A stretch of 64,000 bases of DNA from Paralcaligenes sp. KSB-10 (GCF_021266465.1 NZ_CP089848.1:2170001-2234000), one strand, 5' to 3'. Counted from the first letter of the stretch, positions 48,420 to 58,527 are shown. Numbers and translations: made by a program. Notes: generated from the letters alone by a model not told the origin.

Positions 48420-51170
48420 ATGAATTCAACCGCCTCCAAAGTTCTCAGATACCTGAGCACCCTGTTCCTGAGCAGTCTCGTGGCCGCCCCCGCCGGCGCC
48501 CTTGCTCTGCCCGACGGCATCACGCTGGGGTCTTCCGTAGAGGGAACCACCGAATACACCCTGAGCAACGGCCTGCGCGTTTTGCTCTCGCCCGACGATT
48601 CCAAGCCGACCACCACTGTAAACATGACCTACCTGGTCGGATCCCGCAACGAAAATTATGGCCAGACCGGTATGGCGCACCTGCTGGAACACATGATGTT
48701 CCGCGGCACGCCGACCCTGCATAACGCCCTGGCCGAATTCTCCAAGCGGGGCCTGCAGGCCAATGGCTCGACCACCAGCGACCGCACCAACTACTACGCC
48801 AGCTTTGCCGCCAATCCGGACACCCTGTCCTGGTTCCTGGGCTGGCAAGCCGATGCCATGGTGAATTCGCTGATCGCCAAAAGCGATCTGGACTCGGAAA
48901 TGACGGTGGTGCGCAATGAAATGGAGCGAGGCGAGAACAGCCCATTCCAGGTGCTGATGCAAAAAATGCAGGCTACCGCCTATCAATGGCACAACTATGG
49001 CCACAACACCATAGGCGCCCGCTCGGATGTTGAAAACGTCGACGTGGGGCAACTGAAGGCTTTCTATAAAGAGTATTACCAGCCCGATAATGCGGTCCTG
49101 ATCGTATCCGGTAAATTCGATCCCGCCGCCACGCTGCATACCATTGCGCAGGCTTTCGATAAAATTCCCAAACCCACTCGTCACCTGCCCGCCGAGTATA
49201 CGGTCGAACCGGTTCAGGACGGCGAGCGCGAGGTCGTCCTGCGCCGCCATGGCGGCAGCCCCCTGATAGCGGCGCTGTTCCATATTCCCGAAGCGGCGAG
49301 CCCCGACTACATACCTGTCGATCTGGGCGTAGCCATCATCGGCGACACGCCGTCGGGCCGGCTTTATCACGCTTTGGTCGACAGCAAGTTGAGCGCCAGC
49401 GTTTTCGGATTCACGGCCGGCCTGCGGCAACCGGGCTACGCCTTTTTCGGCGCCCAGCTGGAACCCGGCATGGACCAGACGCGCGCCCTGCAAACACTCA
49501 ACGACACGCTGGCATCCTTGCCCAAACAGCCCTTTACCCAGGCTGAGCTCGACCGCATCAAGAGCAAATGGCTCACCGACTGGCAGCAAACCTACGCCGA
49601 CCCTCAAAGCATGGCCGGCGCCCTGTCCGAAGCGGTCGCCGACGGCGACTGGCGTTTGTTCTTCTTGCAGCGCGACCGAGCCGAAAAGGCCACGCTATCT
49701 CAAGTTCAACAGGCAACACAGGCTTATCTGGTACGCAGCAATCGCACCAACGGTTTGTACATACCCACCGACAAGCCGCTGCGCGCCCCCGCGCCCGGAT
49801 CTGTCGACCTGGCAGCCCTGCTCAATGGCTACAAAGGCAAGGAGGCGCCAAAAGCGGCGGCGGCCTTCAATCCCAGCCCGGCCAATATCGATGCCAGCAC
49901 CCAGCGCACGCCCTTGGTGCTGCCCAATGGCACAGTCAAGCTGGCCCTCTTGCCCAAGCCGACACGAGGCGATCGCGTCGAAGCCCGGCTGCTGATTCAA
50001 TTCGGCAATGTCGACGCTCTCAAGGGTCAGCGCACCGTTGCCAAGGCCGTCGCGGCCCTGCTGAATCGCGGCACGGATAAATTATCGCGCCAGGCGATCC
50101 AGGACAAGTTCGATGCCCTTCAAGCCAACGTCGATTTCGAAGGCTCGGCGGGAACGCTGGCGGTAAGCATGTCGACTACGCAGCAGCATCTCCCGGCCCT
50201 GATCGATCTCGTCATCGATATCGTGCGCAATGCCAACTTCCCGGCCAAGGAACTTGCCGAGTACCAGCTGGAATTGACGACCAGTATCAAAAATGCAATG
50301 TCCGAACCGGGTGCGCTGGCGTCGCGAGCCCTGGCGCGGCATACTGACCCCTATCCCAGCGACGACATACGCTATACACCAACCTTTGCCGAAGCTCTCG
50401 ACCATATTGCGGCCCTGAAACAACAGGATCTTCTTGATTTTCATCAAAAATTCTATGGAGCGGGCCAGATCGAATTCGCAGCGGTCGGCGCATTCGATCC
50501 CGATGCCGTGAAGGCCTCTCTTGGCAAAGGCCTGGATGGATGGAAGAAAGCTCCCGCCTATACCCGTATTCCCGACCCGTATCATGCGGTGGCACCGCAA
50601 GACTTCAAGATCGATACGCCGGACAAGGCCAATGCCTTTTATCTCGCCGACCTGCCGATCAAGCTCCAGGATACCGACCCCGACTTTCCTGCTTTGTATG
50701 TGGCGAATTATCTCCTGGGTGGATCGGAAACGTCGCGCCTATGGAATCGAATTCGTGTGAAAGAGGGGCTATCCTACGATGTGCGCAGTAGCCTGAATGC
50801 GTCCTCGTATGAGCCGTCCGGCGACTGGTCGATCTATGCGATACAGGCTCCGCAAAACAGCCATCGCCTGCAGACGGCTGTCCAGGAAGAGCTGGCGCGC
50901 GCGCTGCGCGATGGCTTCAGCGCCGACGAAGTGCGGGAAGGCATCGCGGCTTTGCTAAGCTACCGGAAACTGGCCCGCGCGCAAGACAATGTCCTGGCCG
51001 GCGCCTGGATCAACTATATGCAGCAGGGGCGCACTTTCGCCTGGTCGGAAAAGATCGACCAGGCGCTTTCCGCTCTGACCGCGGAAAAGGTCAATGCGGC
51101 TTTGCGTGCTGCATTGAAGCCTGGTGATTTCAGCATCGCCATTGCGGGCGACGAGAAAAAAATGAAGTAG
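48420..51170 (+). CDS. M16-family zinc metallopeptidase, full-length two-lobe form
   Basis: 916 residues from the ATG at 48420. A signal-like hydrophobic stretch at 8-29 (ending AGALALP) suggests export. The N-lobe zinc site is the inverted motif HLLEH (H87, H91, catalytic E90) with the distal Glu at 167 in RNEMERGENS, 76 residues on, as expected. The second half (about 460-916) repeats the M16 fold, lacks the zinc motif and carries the R/Y substrate-binding pair region (WNRIRVKEGLSYDV). Pitrilysin-like periplasmic protease; substrate unknown. The stop codon lies in a dispersed repeat. Confidence 0.92.
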   Translation: MNSTASKVLRYLSTLFLSSLVAAPAGALALPDGITLGSSVEGTTEYTLSNGLRVLLSPDDSKPTTTVNMTYLVGSRNENYGQTGMAHLLEHMMFRGTPTLHNALAEFSKRGLQANGSTTSDRTNYYASFAANPDTLSWFLGWQADAMVNSLIAKSDLDSEMTVVRNEMERGENSPFQVLMQKMQATAYQWHNYGHNTIGARSDVENVDVGQLKAFYKEYYQPDNAVLIVSGKFDPAATLHTIAQAFDKIPKPTRHLPAEYTVEPVQDGEREVVLRRHGGSPLIAALFHIPEAASPDYIPVDLGVAIIGDTPSGRLYHALVDSKLSASVFGFTAGLRQPGYAFFGAQLEPGMDQTRALQTLNDTLASLPKQPFTQAELDRIKSKWLTDWQQTYADPQSMAGALSEAVADGDWRLFFLQRDRAEKATLSQVQQATQAYLVRSNRTNGLYIPTDKPLRAPAPGSVDLAALLNGYKGKEAPKAAAAFNPSPANIDASTQRTPLVLPNGTVKLALLPKPTRGDRVEARLLIQFGNVDALKGQRTVAKAVAALLNRGTDKLSRQAIQDKFDALQANVDFEGSAGTLAVSMSTTQQHLPALIDLVIDIVRNANFPAKELAEYQLELTTSIKNAMSEPGALASRALARHTDPYPSDDIRYTPTFAEALDHIAALKQQDLLDFHQKFYGAGQIEFAAVGAFDPDAVKASLGKGLDGWKKAPAYTRIPDPYHAVAPQDFKIDTPDKANAFYLADLPIKLQDTDPDFPALYVANYLLGGSETSRLWNRIRVKEGLSYDVRSSLNASSYEPSGDWSIYAIQAPQNSHRLQTAVQEELARALRDGFSADEVREGIAALLSYRKLARAQDNVLAGAWINYMQQGRTFAWSEKIDQALSALTAEKVNAALRAALKPGDFSIAIAGDEKKMK

Positions 51171-51194
51171 GGGTGCCTCTTGTGGGCGGCCACC
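51167..51194 (+). repeat. GTAG-type REP copy at the M16 peptidase 3' end
   Basis: GTAGGGGTGCCTCTTGTGGG followed by CGGCCACC; the GTAG head supplies the TAG stop (51168-51170). Confidence 0.65.
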
Positions 51195-51314
51195 AGAGCT
51201 GCACCTGCTGGTGCATTTTTGGTTCGGGTGTTTACCGCGCTGAATGCGTTTCGGTCGATTTTTTTTGCGCCGTTCAGGTTTGGTTATTACTTTGGGCGGT
51301 AGTTCTATAAAGAC

Positions 51315-51535
51315 GCCGCAGGGTGGGCGGTGCTGTGCAGTCCGGCACGTCCAGCGGTCGTGGCGCTGCGCGCCCCGACTGCCCGGGTCTGCCTCGTCCA
51401 GGCGGGCGTCGGGCGAACTCGCCCGGCCTCGCGAGGCCGGGCTCAGACAGCGCCCGCCGAAAGCCCCCGCCTTCCCTTCGTCAGCACCCGGCGCTGGACT
51501 ACCGCCGGACTGCACAGCACCGCCCACCCTGCGGC
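51315..51535 (+). repeat. Nested inverted-repeat element A (221 bp)
   Basis: Outer arms 51315-51346 and 51504-51535 are perfect 32 bp inverted repeats beginning GCCGCAGGGTGGGCGGTGCT. A core lies inside: CCTCGTCCAGGCGGGCGTCG... (51392-51413), a variable middle with the perfect 22-base palindrome starting GCCCGGCCTCG (51420-51441), and GCCCGCCGAAAGCCCCCGCC... (51452-51476). The core ends recur inverted in element B. Confidence 0.8.
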
Positions 51536-51756
51536 TTACGTTGAGGAAATGCCTCGAGGTATACATTGGGGAAGCCGCGTTTAGCCAATCACAGGCTACG
51601 TTGAGGCGGTGGGTGCTTTTAGTACACCCAGTCGTCAATCCAGGTAGATGTGGCGACGTGATGGAGGCATGAGTGCGGGCACGTTAACGGTTCTATGGGT
51701 GCAGGCCCATTAACTATCGGTGCAAGCACATTGGTTCCAGGCAAGCCCTAACGTGA

Positions 51757-51958
51757 GCCGTCTATCGGGGCTTGGGGGCAGGACCGGCGTAAGGCGTGCG
51801 CCGGATGCTACCGTAGGGAAGGCGGGGGCTTTCGGCGGGCCATGTTTGAGCGCAGCCGCGCCAGCGGCGTAGCGAGTTTGGCCCGACGCCCGCCTGGACG
51901 AGGTAGATCCGGATCAAGCACGCCGTGCCGGCCCTGACCCCAAGCCCCGATAGACGGC
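51757..51958 (-). repeat. Nested inverted-repeat element B (202 bp, opposite orientation)
   Basis: Outer arms start with a perfect 21 bp inverted repeat, GCCGTCTATCGGGGCTTGGG... (51757-51777 with 51938-51958), extended imperfectly to about 57 bp. Inside, on the minus strand, the same 22-base and 25-base core ends as in element A occur (51903-51882 and 51840-51816). The middle differs, but it too holds a hairpin (GCCGC-TGGC-GCGGC) flanked by AACTCG and CTCAAACA, matching AACTCG/CTCAGACA in A. Confidence 0.8.
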
Positions 51959-52028
51959 GTCTTCAAATACCAAAACTACCAAAACGTAAATACCAATACC
52001 CCATCCATCGAAGAATGCCGTAAACGCC

Positions 52029-53150
52029 CTAGCTGAAGAAGCTCTTTACTCTATCGGTCCAGGATTCGCTTTTGGGCGAGTGCTTTTCACCACCCTGCTG
52101 CAGCGAGGCCTCGAATTGATGCAAAATTTTCTTTTGCTCTTCGGTCAGGCGAACCGGCGTTTCCACCGACACATGGCAATACAGGTCGCCGGGATAACTG
52201 GCGCGTATGCCGCGGATGCCTTTGCCGCGCAAACGGAAAGTCTTGCCGGTTTGCGTGCCCTCCGGTATGGTGATTTCCCCTTTGCCCGCCAAAGTGGGCA
52301 CCTCGAGCGCACCACCCAATGCCGCCCTGGTAAAGGGAATCGTCAACTCGCAATGAAGGTCTTCGCCATCGCGCTGGAAAATACCGTGAGGCTTCAGATG
52401 GATTTCCACATACAGATCCCCCGAGGGGCCGCCATTCACGCCCGGCTCGCCATTGCCCGATGAACGTATCCGCATGCCGTCATCGATACCGGCCGGAATC
52501 TTGACCTGCAGAGTCTTGTTTTTGCGCGTCCGGCCCACGCCATCACACGCCACGCATGGATCGGTGATTTCCTTGCCCGTACCGTGACACGTAGGACAAG
52601 TTTGCTGCACGCTGAAAAAACCCTGCTGCATGCGCACGGTGCCGTTGCCGCTGCAGGTATGGCAGGTTTTGGCCTGCGTCCCCGGCTTCGCGCCCGTGCC
52701 GTGGCAGGTATCGCAGGTTTCCCAGCTGGGCACGCGGATTTCCGTGTCGAACCCACTGGCGGCCTGTTCCAGGCTGATGTCCAGGGTATATTTGAGATCG
52801 GCCCCCCGATACACTTGCGGGCCGCCGCCGCGACGGCCGCCGCCACCGCCGAAGATCTCGCCGAATATATCGCCAAAGGCATCGGCAAAGCCAGCGCCGC
52901 CCATGCCGCCCGCCCCCCCGTTGGGGTCGACGCCGGCATGGCCAAAACGGTCGTAAGCGCTGCGCTTTTCCTCATCGGACAGCATCTCGTAGGCTTCTTT
53001 GGCCTCTTTGAACTTTCCTTCCGCTTCCTTGCTATCCGGATTTCGATCCGGATGGTACTTCATGGCCAGCTTGCGGTAGGCTTTTTTAATTTCGTCATCA
53101 GAGGCGTTTTTCGCCACACCCAGGATTTCGTAAAAATCGCGTTTTGCCAT
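52029..53150 (-). CDS. dnaJ: Chaperone DnaJ (Hsp40)
   Basis: Co-chaperone that stimulates DnaK ATPase. 373 residues: J domain (1-70, KYHPDRNPD with the HPD triad), Gly/Phe-rich region (about 75-110), four CxxCxGxG zinc repeats ([32 protein letters not shown]; about 145-210) and C-terminal beta domains. It follows dnaK by 104 bases; a hairpin GCCCGG...TCCGAC-GGTCA-GTCGGA...CGGGC lies in that gap, which may lower dnaJ expression relative to dnaK. Confidence 0.98.
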   Translation of the reverse strand: MAKRDFYEILGVAKNASDDEIKKAYRKLAMKYHPDRNPDSKEAEGKFKEAKEAYEMLSDEEKRSAYDRFGHAGVDPNGGAGGMGGAGFADAFGDIFGEIFGGGGGRRGGGPQVYRGADLKYTLDISLEQAASGFDTEIRVPSWETCDTCHGTGAKPGTQAKTCHTCSGNGTVRMQQGFFSVQQTCPTCHGTGKEITDPCVACDGVGRTRKNKTLQVKIPAGIDDGMRIRSSGNGEPGVNGGPSGDLYVEIHLKPHGIFQRDGEDLHCELTIPFTRAALGGALEVPTLAGKGEITIPEGTQTGKTFRLRGKGIRGIRASYPGDLYCHVSVETPVRLTEEQKKILHQFEASLQQGGEKHSPKSESWTDRVKSFFS

Positions 53151-53254
53151 TTCGATTGCTTGCGTCCAGGACGCCTATTCTTTAGAACGGAACAAGAATG
53201 CCCGATCTCCGACTGACCGTCGGAAACCGGGCTCTCGACTATTAAGACCAGGCC

Positions 53255-55180
53255 TTACTGATCGCGTTTGACCTCTTTAAAATCGGCGTCAACGACATTT
53301 TCGTCGGCAGGCTGCTCGGTTGCCCCCGCCGCCCCTTGCTGCGCAGCGGCCTTGGCCTGCATATCGGCGTACATCTTTTCGCCCAGTTTCTGAGACGCTG
53401 TGGTCAGCGCCTCGACCTTGCCGTCGATGGTAGCCTTGTCGCCATCTTTCAAGGAGTCCTGCAACTCTTTGATTGAGTTTTCGATTGCTTCTTTTTCTGA
53501 AGCGTCAAGCTTATCGCCGTACTCTTCCAGGGACTTGCGGGTGGAGTGCACCAGCGCATCGGCCTGGTTGCGAGTCAGGGCCAGCTCGGCCACACGGTGA
53601 TCTTCCTCGGCATTGGCCTCGGCATCTTTGACCATGCGTTCGATTTCGTCGTCGGTCAGGCCCGAATTGGCCTTGATGGTGATTTTGTTTTCTTTGCCGG
53701 TGCCTTTGTCTTTGGCCGACACATGCAAAATACCATTGGCGTCGATATCGAAGGTGACTTCGATTTGCGGCGTGCCGCGGGCCGACGGCGGAATGCCTTC
53801 CAGGTTGAATTCACCCAGGCCTTTGTTGCCGGCCGCGATTTCACGCTCGCCCTGGAACACCTTGATCGTCACGGCGGGCTGATTGTCGTCGGCCGTGGAA
53901 AACACCTGCGAAAAGCGGGTCGGAATCGTGGTGTTCTTCTGGATCATCTTGGTCATGACGCCGCCCAGGGTTTCGATGCCCAGGGACAAAGGCGTTACGT
54001 CAAGCAGCAGCACGTCTTTGCGATCGCCGGCCAGGACCGAGCCCTGGATCGCCGCGCCGGCCGCTACCGCCTCGTCGGGGTTGACGTCCTTGCGAGGATC
54101 CTTGCCGAAGAACTCCTTGACCTTTTCCTGCACCTTGGGCATGCGTGTCATGCCGCCGACCAGAATCACGTCGTCGATTTCGGATACTTTCACGCCCGCA
54201 TCCTTGATGGCCACGCGGCAAGGATCGATGGTGCGTTCGATCAGCTCTTCGACCAGGGCTTCGAGCTTGGCACGCGTAATCTTCAGATTGAGGTGCTTGG
54301 GGCCGGAAGCATCAGCCGTAATGTACGGCAGATTGATTTCGGTTTGCTGAGCCGAGGACAGTTCAATCTTGGCCTTTTCGGCAGATTCTTTCAGGCGCTG
54401 CAGGGCCAGGACATCTTTGGACAAGTCGACGCCGCTTTCTTTCTTGAATTCGCCGATGATGTAGTCGATGATGCGCTGATCGAAGTCTTCGCCGCCCAGG
54501 AATGTATCGCCGTTGGTCGACAGGACTTCGAACTGTTTTTCACCATCGACATCGGCGATTTCAATAATCGAAATATCGAAAGTACCGCCGCCCAGATCGT
54601 ATACCGCAATTTTACGGTCGCCTTTTTCGGCTTTGTCCATGCCGAATGCCAAGGCCGCGGCGGTCGGCTCATTGATGATGCGTTTGACCTCAAGGCCGGC
54701 AATCCGGCCCGCGTCTTTGGTGGCCTGGCGCTGGCTGTCGTTGAAGTAGGCCGGAACAGTGATCACGGCTTCGGTGACTTCTTCGCCCAGATAATCTTCG
54801 GCGGTTTTCTTCATTTTGCGCAACACATCGGCTGAAACCTGCGGAGGCGCAAGCTTTTTGCCCTGGGCTTCGACCCAGGCGTCGCCGTTGTCGGCCTTGA
54901 TGATGCCGTAGGGCATCAGGTGTATGTCTTTCTGCACAGCCTTTTCGTCGAACTTGCGGCCGATCAGGCGCTTCACGGCATAGAGCGTATTCTTGGGGTT
55001 GGTGACGGCCTGGCGTTTGGCCGGAGCGCCCACCAGCACTTCACCGTCTTGCATATAGGCGACGATCGAAGGCGTTGTGCGCGTGCCTTCCGCATTTTCA
55101 ATAATGATGACTTTACTGCCATCAAGAACGGCTACACAGCTATTGGTGGTGCCAAGGTCGATACCGATAATTTTGCCCAT
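53255..55180 (-). CDS. dnaK: Chaperone DnaK (Hsp70)
   Basis: Main Hsp70 chaperone, 641 residues. [20 protein letters not shown] opens the ATPase domain; the phosphate loops [16 protein letters not shown] and [20 protein letters not shown] are intact. Linker [19 protein letters not shown], substrate domain (about 395-540), lid, then a Gln/Ala-rich tail ending [14 protein letters not shown], the usual GrpE/DnaJ-contacting C-terminus. Preceded by a sigma-32 promoter at 55236-55263. Confidence 0.99.
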   Translation of the reverse strand: MGKIIGIDLGTTNSCVAVLDGSKVIIIENAEGTRTTPSIVAYMQDGEVLVGAPAKRQAVTNPKNTLYAVKRLIGRKFDEKAVQKDIHLMPYGIIKADNGDAWVEAQGKKLAPPQVSADVLRKMKKTAEDYLGEEVTEAVITVPAYFNDSQRQATKDAGRIAGLEVKRIINEPTAAALAFGMDKAEKGDRKIAVYDLGGGTFDISIIEIADVDGEKQFEVLSTNGDTFLGGEDFDQRIIDYIIGEFKKESGVDLSKDVLALQRLKESAEKAKIELSSAQQTEINLPYITADASGPKHLNLKITRAKLEALVEELIERTIDPCRVAIKDAGVKVSEIDDVILVGGMTRMPKVQEKVKEFFGKDPRKDVNPDEAVAAGAAIQGSVLAGDRKDVLLLDVTPLSLGIETLGGVMTKMIQKNTTIPTRFSQVFSTADDNQPAVTIKVFQGEREIAAGNKGLGEFNLEGIPPSARGTPQIEVTFDIDANGILHVSAKDKGTGKENKITIKANSGLTDDEIERMVKDAEANAEEDHRVAELALTRNQADALVHSTRKSLEEYGDKLDASEKEAIENSIKELQDSLKDGDKATIDGKVEALTTASQKLGEKMYADMQAKAAAQQGAAGATEQPADENVVDADFKEVKRDQ

Positions 55181-55235
55181 GATCTCTAACTCTGAAAATA
55201 GATTGAATACGTAAAAATGAACCAGGATGAATCTA

Positions 55236-55263
55236 AATTGGGGATAACTCGCCCCATTTCAAG
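55236..55263 (-). promoter_or_regulatory. Sigma-32 (RpoH) heat-shock promoter of dnaK
   Basis: Read leftward: CTTGAAA (55263-55257), 13-base spacer, CCCCAATT (55243-55236). This matches the RpoH consensus CTTGAAA-N11-16-CCCCATNT except at one or two -10 positions. The dnaK ATG is 56 bases downstream. Confidence 0.85.
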
Positions 55264-55292
55264 TCTGGCACCCCTGAATATTTACTTCGAAG

Positions 55293-55679
55293 CTACCCGG
55301 TGCGGGCGCGCAAGCGCGCCACAGCCTCGCTGAACTGGGGCAGCCCCGGCCATCCGGATATGCGCCCCAGACGCTTGCCAGCCTGATAAAACACAAAAGC
55401 CGGTACTCCATGCAGGCCAAACCGCCTGCCCAGCGCTTCATCCTGGTACACATTGGCATGAAACCAGCTTAAACCCAATGCCTTGAGTTGATCCTGGAGC
55501 ATCAGCGCGGTGTTTTTAAACAAGGTGCAATTGTAACAATCCTTGCCCCACATAAAAACACAACGCAGATCCGCCCCTTCCGCATTCACAACCAGCGCGT
55601 CGAAACTAGTGCTGTCGACCTCGCTCATGGCAAACAGACTGAATACCTCAGCCGGGTCGAATTCCTGGGTAGTAGCCAC
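55293..55679 (-). CDS. Thioredoxin-fold protein in the heat-shock cluster
   Basis: 128 residues with a thioredoxin-like core: LRCVFMWGKDCYNCTLFKNT carries a CxxC (C-Y-N-C, about 48-51), and GLHGVPAFVFYQAGKRLG has the cis-Pro (VP) and following strand. The call starts at a GTG three bases after the grpE stop; an internal ATG at 55628 would give a 111-residue protein and cannot be excluded. No signal peptide, so cytoplasmic. Its place between grpE and dnaK suggests heat-induced expression and a redox role in protein quality control (inference). Confidence 0.82.
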   Translation of the reverse strand: MATTQEFDPAEVFSLFAMSEVDSTSFDALVVNAEGADLRCVFMWGKDCYNCTLFKNTALMLQDQLKALGLSWFHANVYQDEALGRRFGLHGVPAFVFYQAGKRLGRISGWPGLPQFSEAVARLRARTG

Positions 55680-55682
55680 GAC

Positions 55683-56264
55683 TCAGGCCGCGGGACCCGC
55701 GGACACTGTAACCAGCGCGGGACGCAGCACGCGGTCGGCAATGGTGTAGCCTTTTTGCAGCGTCTGTGCCACCGTACCGCTGGGCTGATCGGCGGGAACA
55801 GAAGAAATCGCCTGATGCAGATGCGGATCGAACTTGTCGCCCACGGCGGGCGCCACCTCTTTAAGCAGATTGCGATCGAAAGCCGAGCTGAGTTGCTTGA
55901 GGGTCGCTTCGACGCCTTCACGCCAGGATTCGACGGTTTGATCGGGCAGCGCCAAGGCGGCCTCGAGGCTGTCTTTAACCGGGACCAGGCTTTCCGCGAA
56001 CGACTCGGTACCGAATTTGCGGGCTTTGGCGACATCGTCCTGAGCGCGGCGCCGTATGTTTTCGACTTCCGCCTTGGCGCGCAACAATTGATCATGATAT
56101 TGCGCTACCTGGGCCTGAGCGGTCTCGAGCAAGGCGGCCAGATCGTCGGATGCATCGGCGGCGGCATCCAGATCGTGCTCTGCATTGTTCAGTTCAAGTT
56201 TTTCCGAGGTATCGACAGGTTGATTTTCCTGCTTGGGTTCCAGGGATTCATTCGTCGCCGACAT
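55683..56264 (-). CDS. grpE: GrpE, nucleotide exchange factor of DnaK
   Basis: 193 residues from the ATG at 56264 (GGAG seven bases upstream). Acidic N-terminus, long coiled-coil helix (about 45-95, with [20 protein letters not shown]) and the beta domain with [20 protein letters not shown] and [20 protein letters not shown]. Promotes ADP release from DnaK. First gene of the grpE-trx-dnaK-dnaJ cluster, with a sigma-32 promoter 40 bases upstream. Confidence 0.97.
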   Translation of the reverse strand: MSATNESLEPKQENQPVDTSEKLELNNAEHDLDAAADASDDLAALLETAQAQVAQYHDQLLRAKAEVENIRRRAQDDVAKARKFGTESFAESLVPVKDSLEAALALPDQTVESWREGVEATLKQLSSAFDRNLLKEVAPAVGDKFDPHLHQAISSVPADQPSGTVAQTLQKGYTIADRVLRPALVTVSAGPAA

Positions 56265-56303
56265 AAGGCTCTCCACATCAAAAAATTAACTCTATTCAAT
56301 AAG

Positions 56304-56331
56304 AATGGGGGCGGAAGCCCCCTTTTCAAGC
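56304..56331 (-). promoter_or_regulatory. Sigma-32 (RpoH) heat-shock promoter of grpE, overlapping a hairpin
   Basis: Read leftward: CTTGAAA (56331-56325), 13-base spacer, CCCCATTC (56311-56304), close to consensus. The spacer and -10 also form GGGGGC-TTCC-GCCCCC, which could terminate hemH transcription arriving from upstream. Confidence 0.88.
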
Positions 56332-56393
56332 CCTTAGCCCGGCGAAGGACCCGGGGTAAGGGCCTATCAGGATACACCAGGCCAGGCAAGGGT

Positions 56394-57458
56394 TTAATCC
56401 AGCCAATCGCCCGCGTAACGCCTGATGAGACCGCTCAGACCGGCGATCCACGCCGGATCGTCGTTCAGGCACGGCAGATAACGGAACTGTTCGCCGCCCG
56501 CCGCCAAAAATGCGTCCCGGCATTGCAGCTGGATTTCTTCAAGCGTTTCCAGGCAGTCGGCCAGGAACCCGGGACACATCACGTCCACACGCTTGATGCC
56601 CTGCTTCGCCCAGGCCTTCAGGGTGGGTTCGGTGTAAGGCTCAAGCCATTTTTCCGCGCCGAAACGGCTTTGGAACGAGACCTCGACCAGGCTCGCATCG
56701 GCGCCCAGCGACTGTTTGAGCAGCATCGCGGTTTCCATGCAGTCGCGATAATAAGGGTCGCCCTGCTCCACCACGCGCCGCGGCAGGCCGTGAAAGCTGA
56801 GCAGCAATTTTTGCGGTTTGCCATGTTCCTGCCAGTAGCGCCGCACTTGGGCGGCCAGAGCGCCGATATAGGCCGGATCAGTGCAAAAGCGCTTTACAAA
56901 ACGCAGCTCGGGCTGATTGCGCAGGCGCGCCGCCACCGCCGCCACCTGGTCGACCGCGGTCGCCGTGGTGCTGGCGGCATACTGCGGATACATGGGAACG
57001 GTCAAAATACGTTCGCAACCCTGGGCACGCAAGTTCGCAAGAGCAGCGGCAATCGACGGATTGCCGTAACGCATGGCCAGCTCGACTCGAACCGGCGCGC
57101 CCTCCGCATCCAGTTGCCGCTGCACCCCCTGCGCCTGGGCGCGGCTCCATACCAGCAGCGGCGATCCGCCCTCCATCCATATTTCCTCATAGCGGGGAGC
57201 CAGCTTGCGCGGACGGCGCGTCAGGATGAAACCGCGCAAAATGACCTGCCACAAAAGAGCGGGAATTTCGATAACGCGCGAGTCGGACAGGAATTCGGCC
57301 AGATAGCGGCGAATCGATGGCGCGGTGGGCAGGTCGGGCGTACCCAGATTCACCAGCAGCACCCCTACGGGGCCCGCGTCGCGCGGCGGCGGGCTGGTAT
57401 CGAAAGCATGGGGATCGGCCGGCTCGGGCTGAAAACGGGGGGCAAATAAACTCGACAC
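56394..57458 (-). CDS. hemH: Ferrochelatase
   Basis: Inserts ferrous iron into protoporphyrin IX, the last step of haem synthesis. 354 residues. GVLLVNLGTPDLPTAPSIRR at the N-terminus, LSFHGLPRRVVEQGDPY with the catalytic His, FQSRFGAEKWLEPYTEPTL with the acidic pair region, and VMCPGFLADCLETLEEI are the family signatures. It sits between hrcA and grpE on the same strand; the 58-base gap to hrcA has no visible terminator. Confidence 0.97.
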   Translation of the reverse strand: MSSLFAPRFQPEPADPHAFDTSPPPRDAGPVGVLLVNLGTPDLPTAPSIRRYLAEFLSDSRVIEIPALLWQVILRGFILTRRPRKLAPRYEEIWMEGGSPLLVWSRAQAQGVQRQLDAEGAPVRVELAMRYGNPSIAAALANLRAQGCERILTVPMYPQYAASTTATAVDQVAAVAARLRNQPELRFVKRFCTDPAYIGALAAQVRRYWQEHGKPQKLLLSFHGLPRRVVEQGDPYYRDCMETAMLLKQSLGADASLVEVSFQSRFGAEKWLEPYTEPTLKAWAKQGIKRVDVMCPGFLADCLETLEEIQLQCRDAFLAAGGEQFRYLPCLNDDPAWIAGLSGLIRRYAGDWLD

Positions 57459-57516
57459 GTGACCGCTCTTGGTGTTTTATGTGGCCCCGCCGCGCGGCAA
57501 GGACTGGAAATGGAAT

Positions 57517-58527
57517 TCAGGGCTGGTTATGGCTAAGCGCATTGGACAGCAGGCGCGCCGTAATATCGACAATCGGAATGACGCGTTCGTAAGACATGCG
57601 CGAGGGCCCTATGACACCCAGCGTGCCCACCACCTTGCCGTCCACCCCATAGGGCGCCGTAATGACCGAGACATCTTCCATGGGAACCAGCCGCGAATCG
57701 CCGCCGATATAGATCTGTACGCCTTGCGCCCGGCTGGATACATCCAGCAATTGCAGAAGATCGGTTTTCTTTTCGAACAGGGCGAACATCCGGCGCAAGC
57801 GATCCATATCGGAAGCGATATCGGTGATATCGAGCAAATTGCGCTCTCCCGAGATGACTACCGCCTCATCGGAATCGTCTGTCGCGGTGCCAGCCTCGAC
57901 CGCGGCCTGCATCAGGCGCGAGATATCCGCCTGCAGGGACGAAAGCTCATCGGCCAGCGAAGCCCGTACCTGGCTGAACGACATGCCGGCAAAATGATGA
58001 TTGAAGAAATTGCTGGCTTCTTGCAGTTCCTGCTCGAGGTAGTCGCGCGATACCGACAGAATACGGTTTTGCACGTCGCCATCGGGCGTCACGATGATCA
58101 GCAGCACCCGTTTGTCGGACAGGCGAATGAATTCGATCTGGCGAAACACTTGCGCCCGCTTCGGCGCCAGCACCACCCCCGCAAACTGCGACAAATTCGA
58201 TAACAGGGCCGCCGCGGCATTCACTGCCCGGCTGGGTTCAGTTACCGGCAGCATTTCGCGTATCTGGGCCGGCTGCAATACTTCGAAGCGCTGCACCGCC
58301 AGCAGACGGTCGACGAACATCCGGTAGCCGCGCGGAGTGGGAATGCGGCCCGCCGAAGTGTGCGGGCTATGGATCAGGCCCAGCTCTTCGAGATCGGCCA
58401 TGACGTTGCGTATGGTCGCCGGCGAAAGGTCGAACATTTTGGAAAGCGTGCGCGACCCTACCGGCTGGCCATCAGCGATATAACGTTCGATAAGCGCTTT
58501 TAAAAGCGCATTGGCTCTGTCATCCAT
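57517..58527 (-). CDS. hrcA: Heat-inducible transcription repressor HrcA
   Basis: Repressor that binds CIRCE elements, usually upstream of groESL. 336 residues: N-terminal winged helix (about 1-75, [20 protein letters not shown]) and a GAF-like C-terminal part. I found no CIRCE inverted repeat in this window; the grpE and dnaK promoters here are of sigma-32 type, so the HrcA targets presumably lie elsewhere. Divergent from nadK. Confidence 0.96.
   Translation of the reverse strand: MDDRANALLKALIERYIADGQPVGSRTLSKMFDLSPATIRNVMADLEELGLIHSPHTSAGRIPTPRGYRMFVDRLLAVQRFEVLQPAQIREMLPVTEPSRAVNAAAALLSNLSQFAGVVLAPKRAQVFRQIEFIRLSDKRVLLIIVTPDGDVQNRILSVSRDYLEQELQEASNFFNHHFAGMSFSQVRASLADELSSLQADISRLMQAAVEAGTATDDSDEAVVISGERNLLDITDIASDMDRLRRMFALFEKKTDLLQLLDVSSRAQGVQIYIGGDSRLVPMEDVSVITAPYGVDGKVVGTLGVIGPSRMSYERVIPIVDITARLLSNALSHNQP

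Larger units (their letters stand above)
51195..52028. other. Long non-coding stretch between convergent genes
   Basis: No credible gene between the M16 peptidase and dnaJ. It contains two nested inverted-repeat elements in opposite orientation (listed separately), a direct repeat TACGTTGAGG (51537-51546 and 51597-51606) and loosely repeated GTGCAGGCCCATTAAC-like segments at about 51675-51735. Confidence 0.7.

Noticed and set aside
51244-51672. Open frames across the nested inverted-repeat region
   Set aside because: Their translations are Arg/Pro/Gly-rich artefacts of GC-rich palindromes on both strands.
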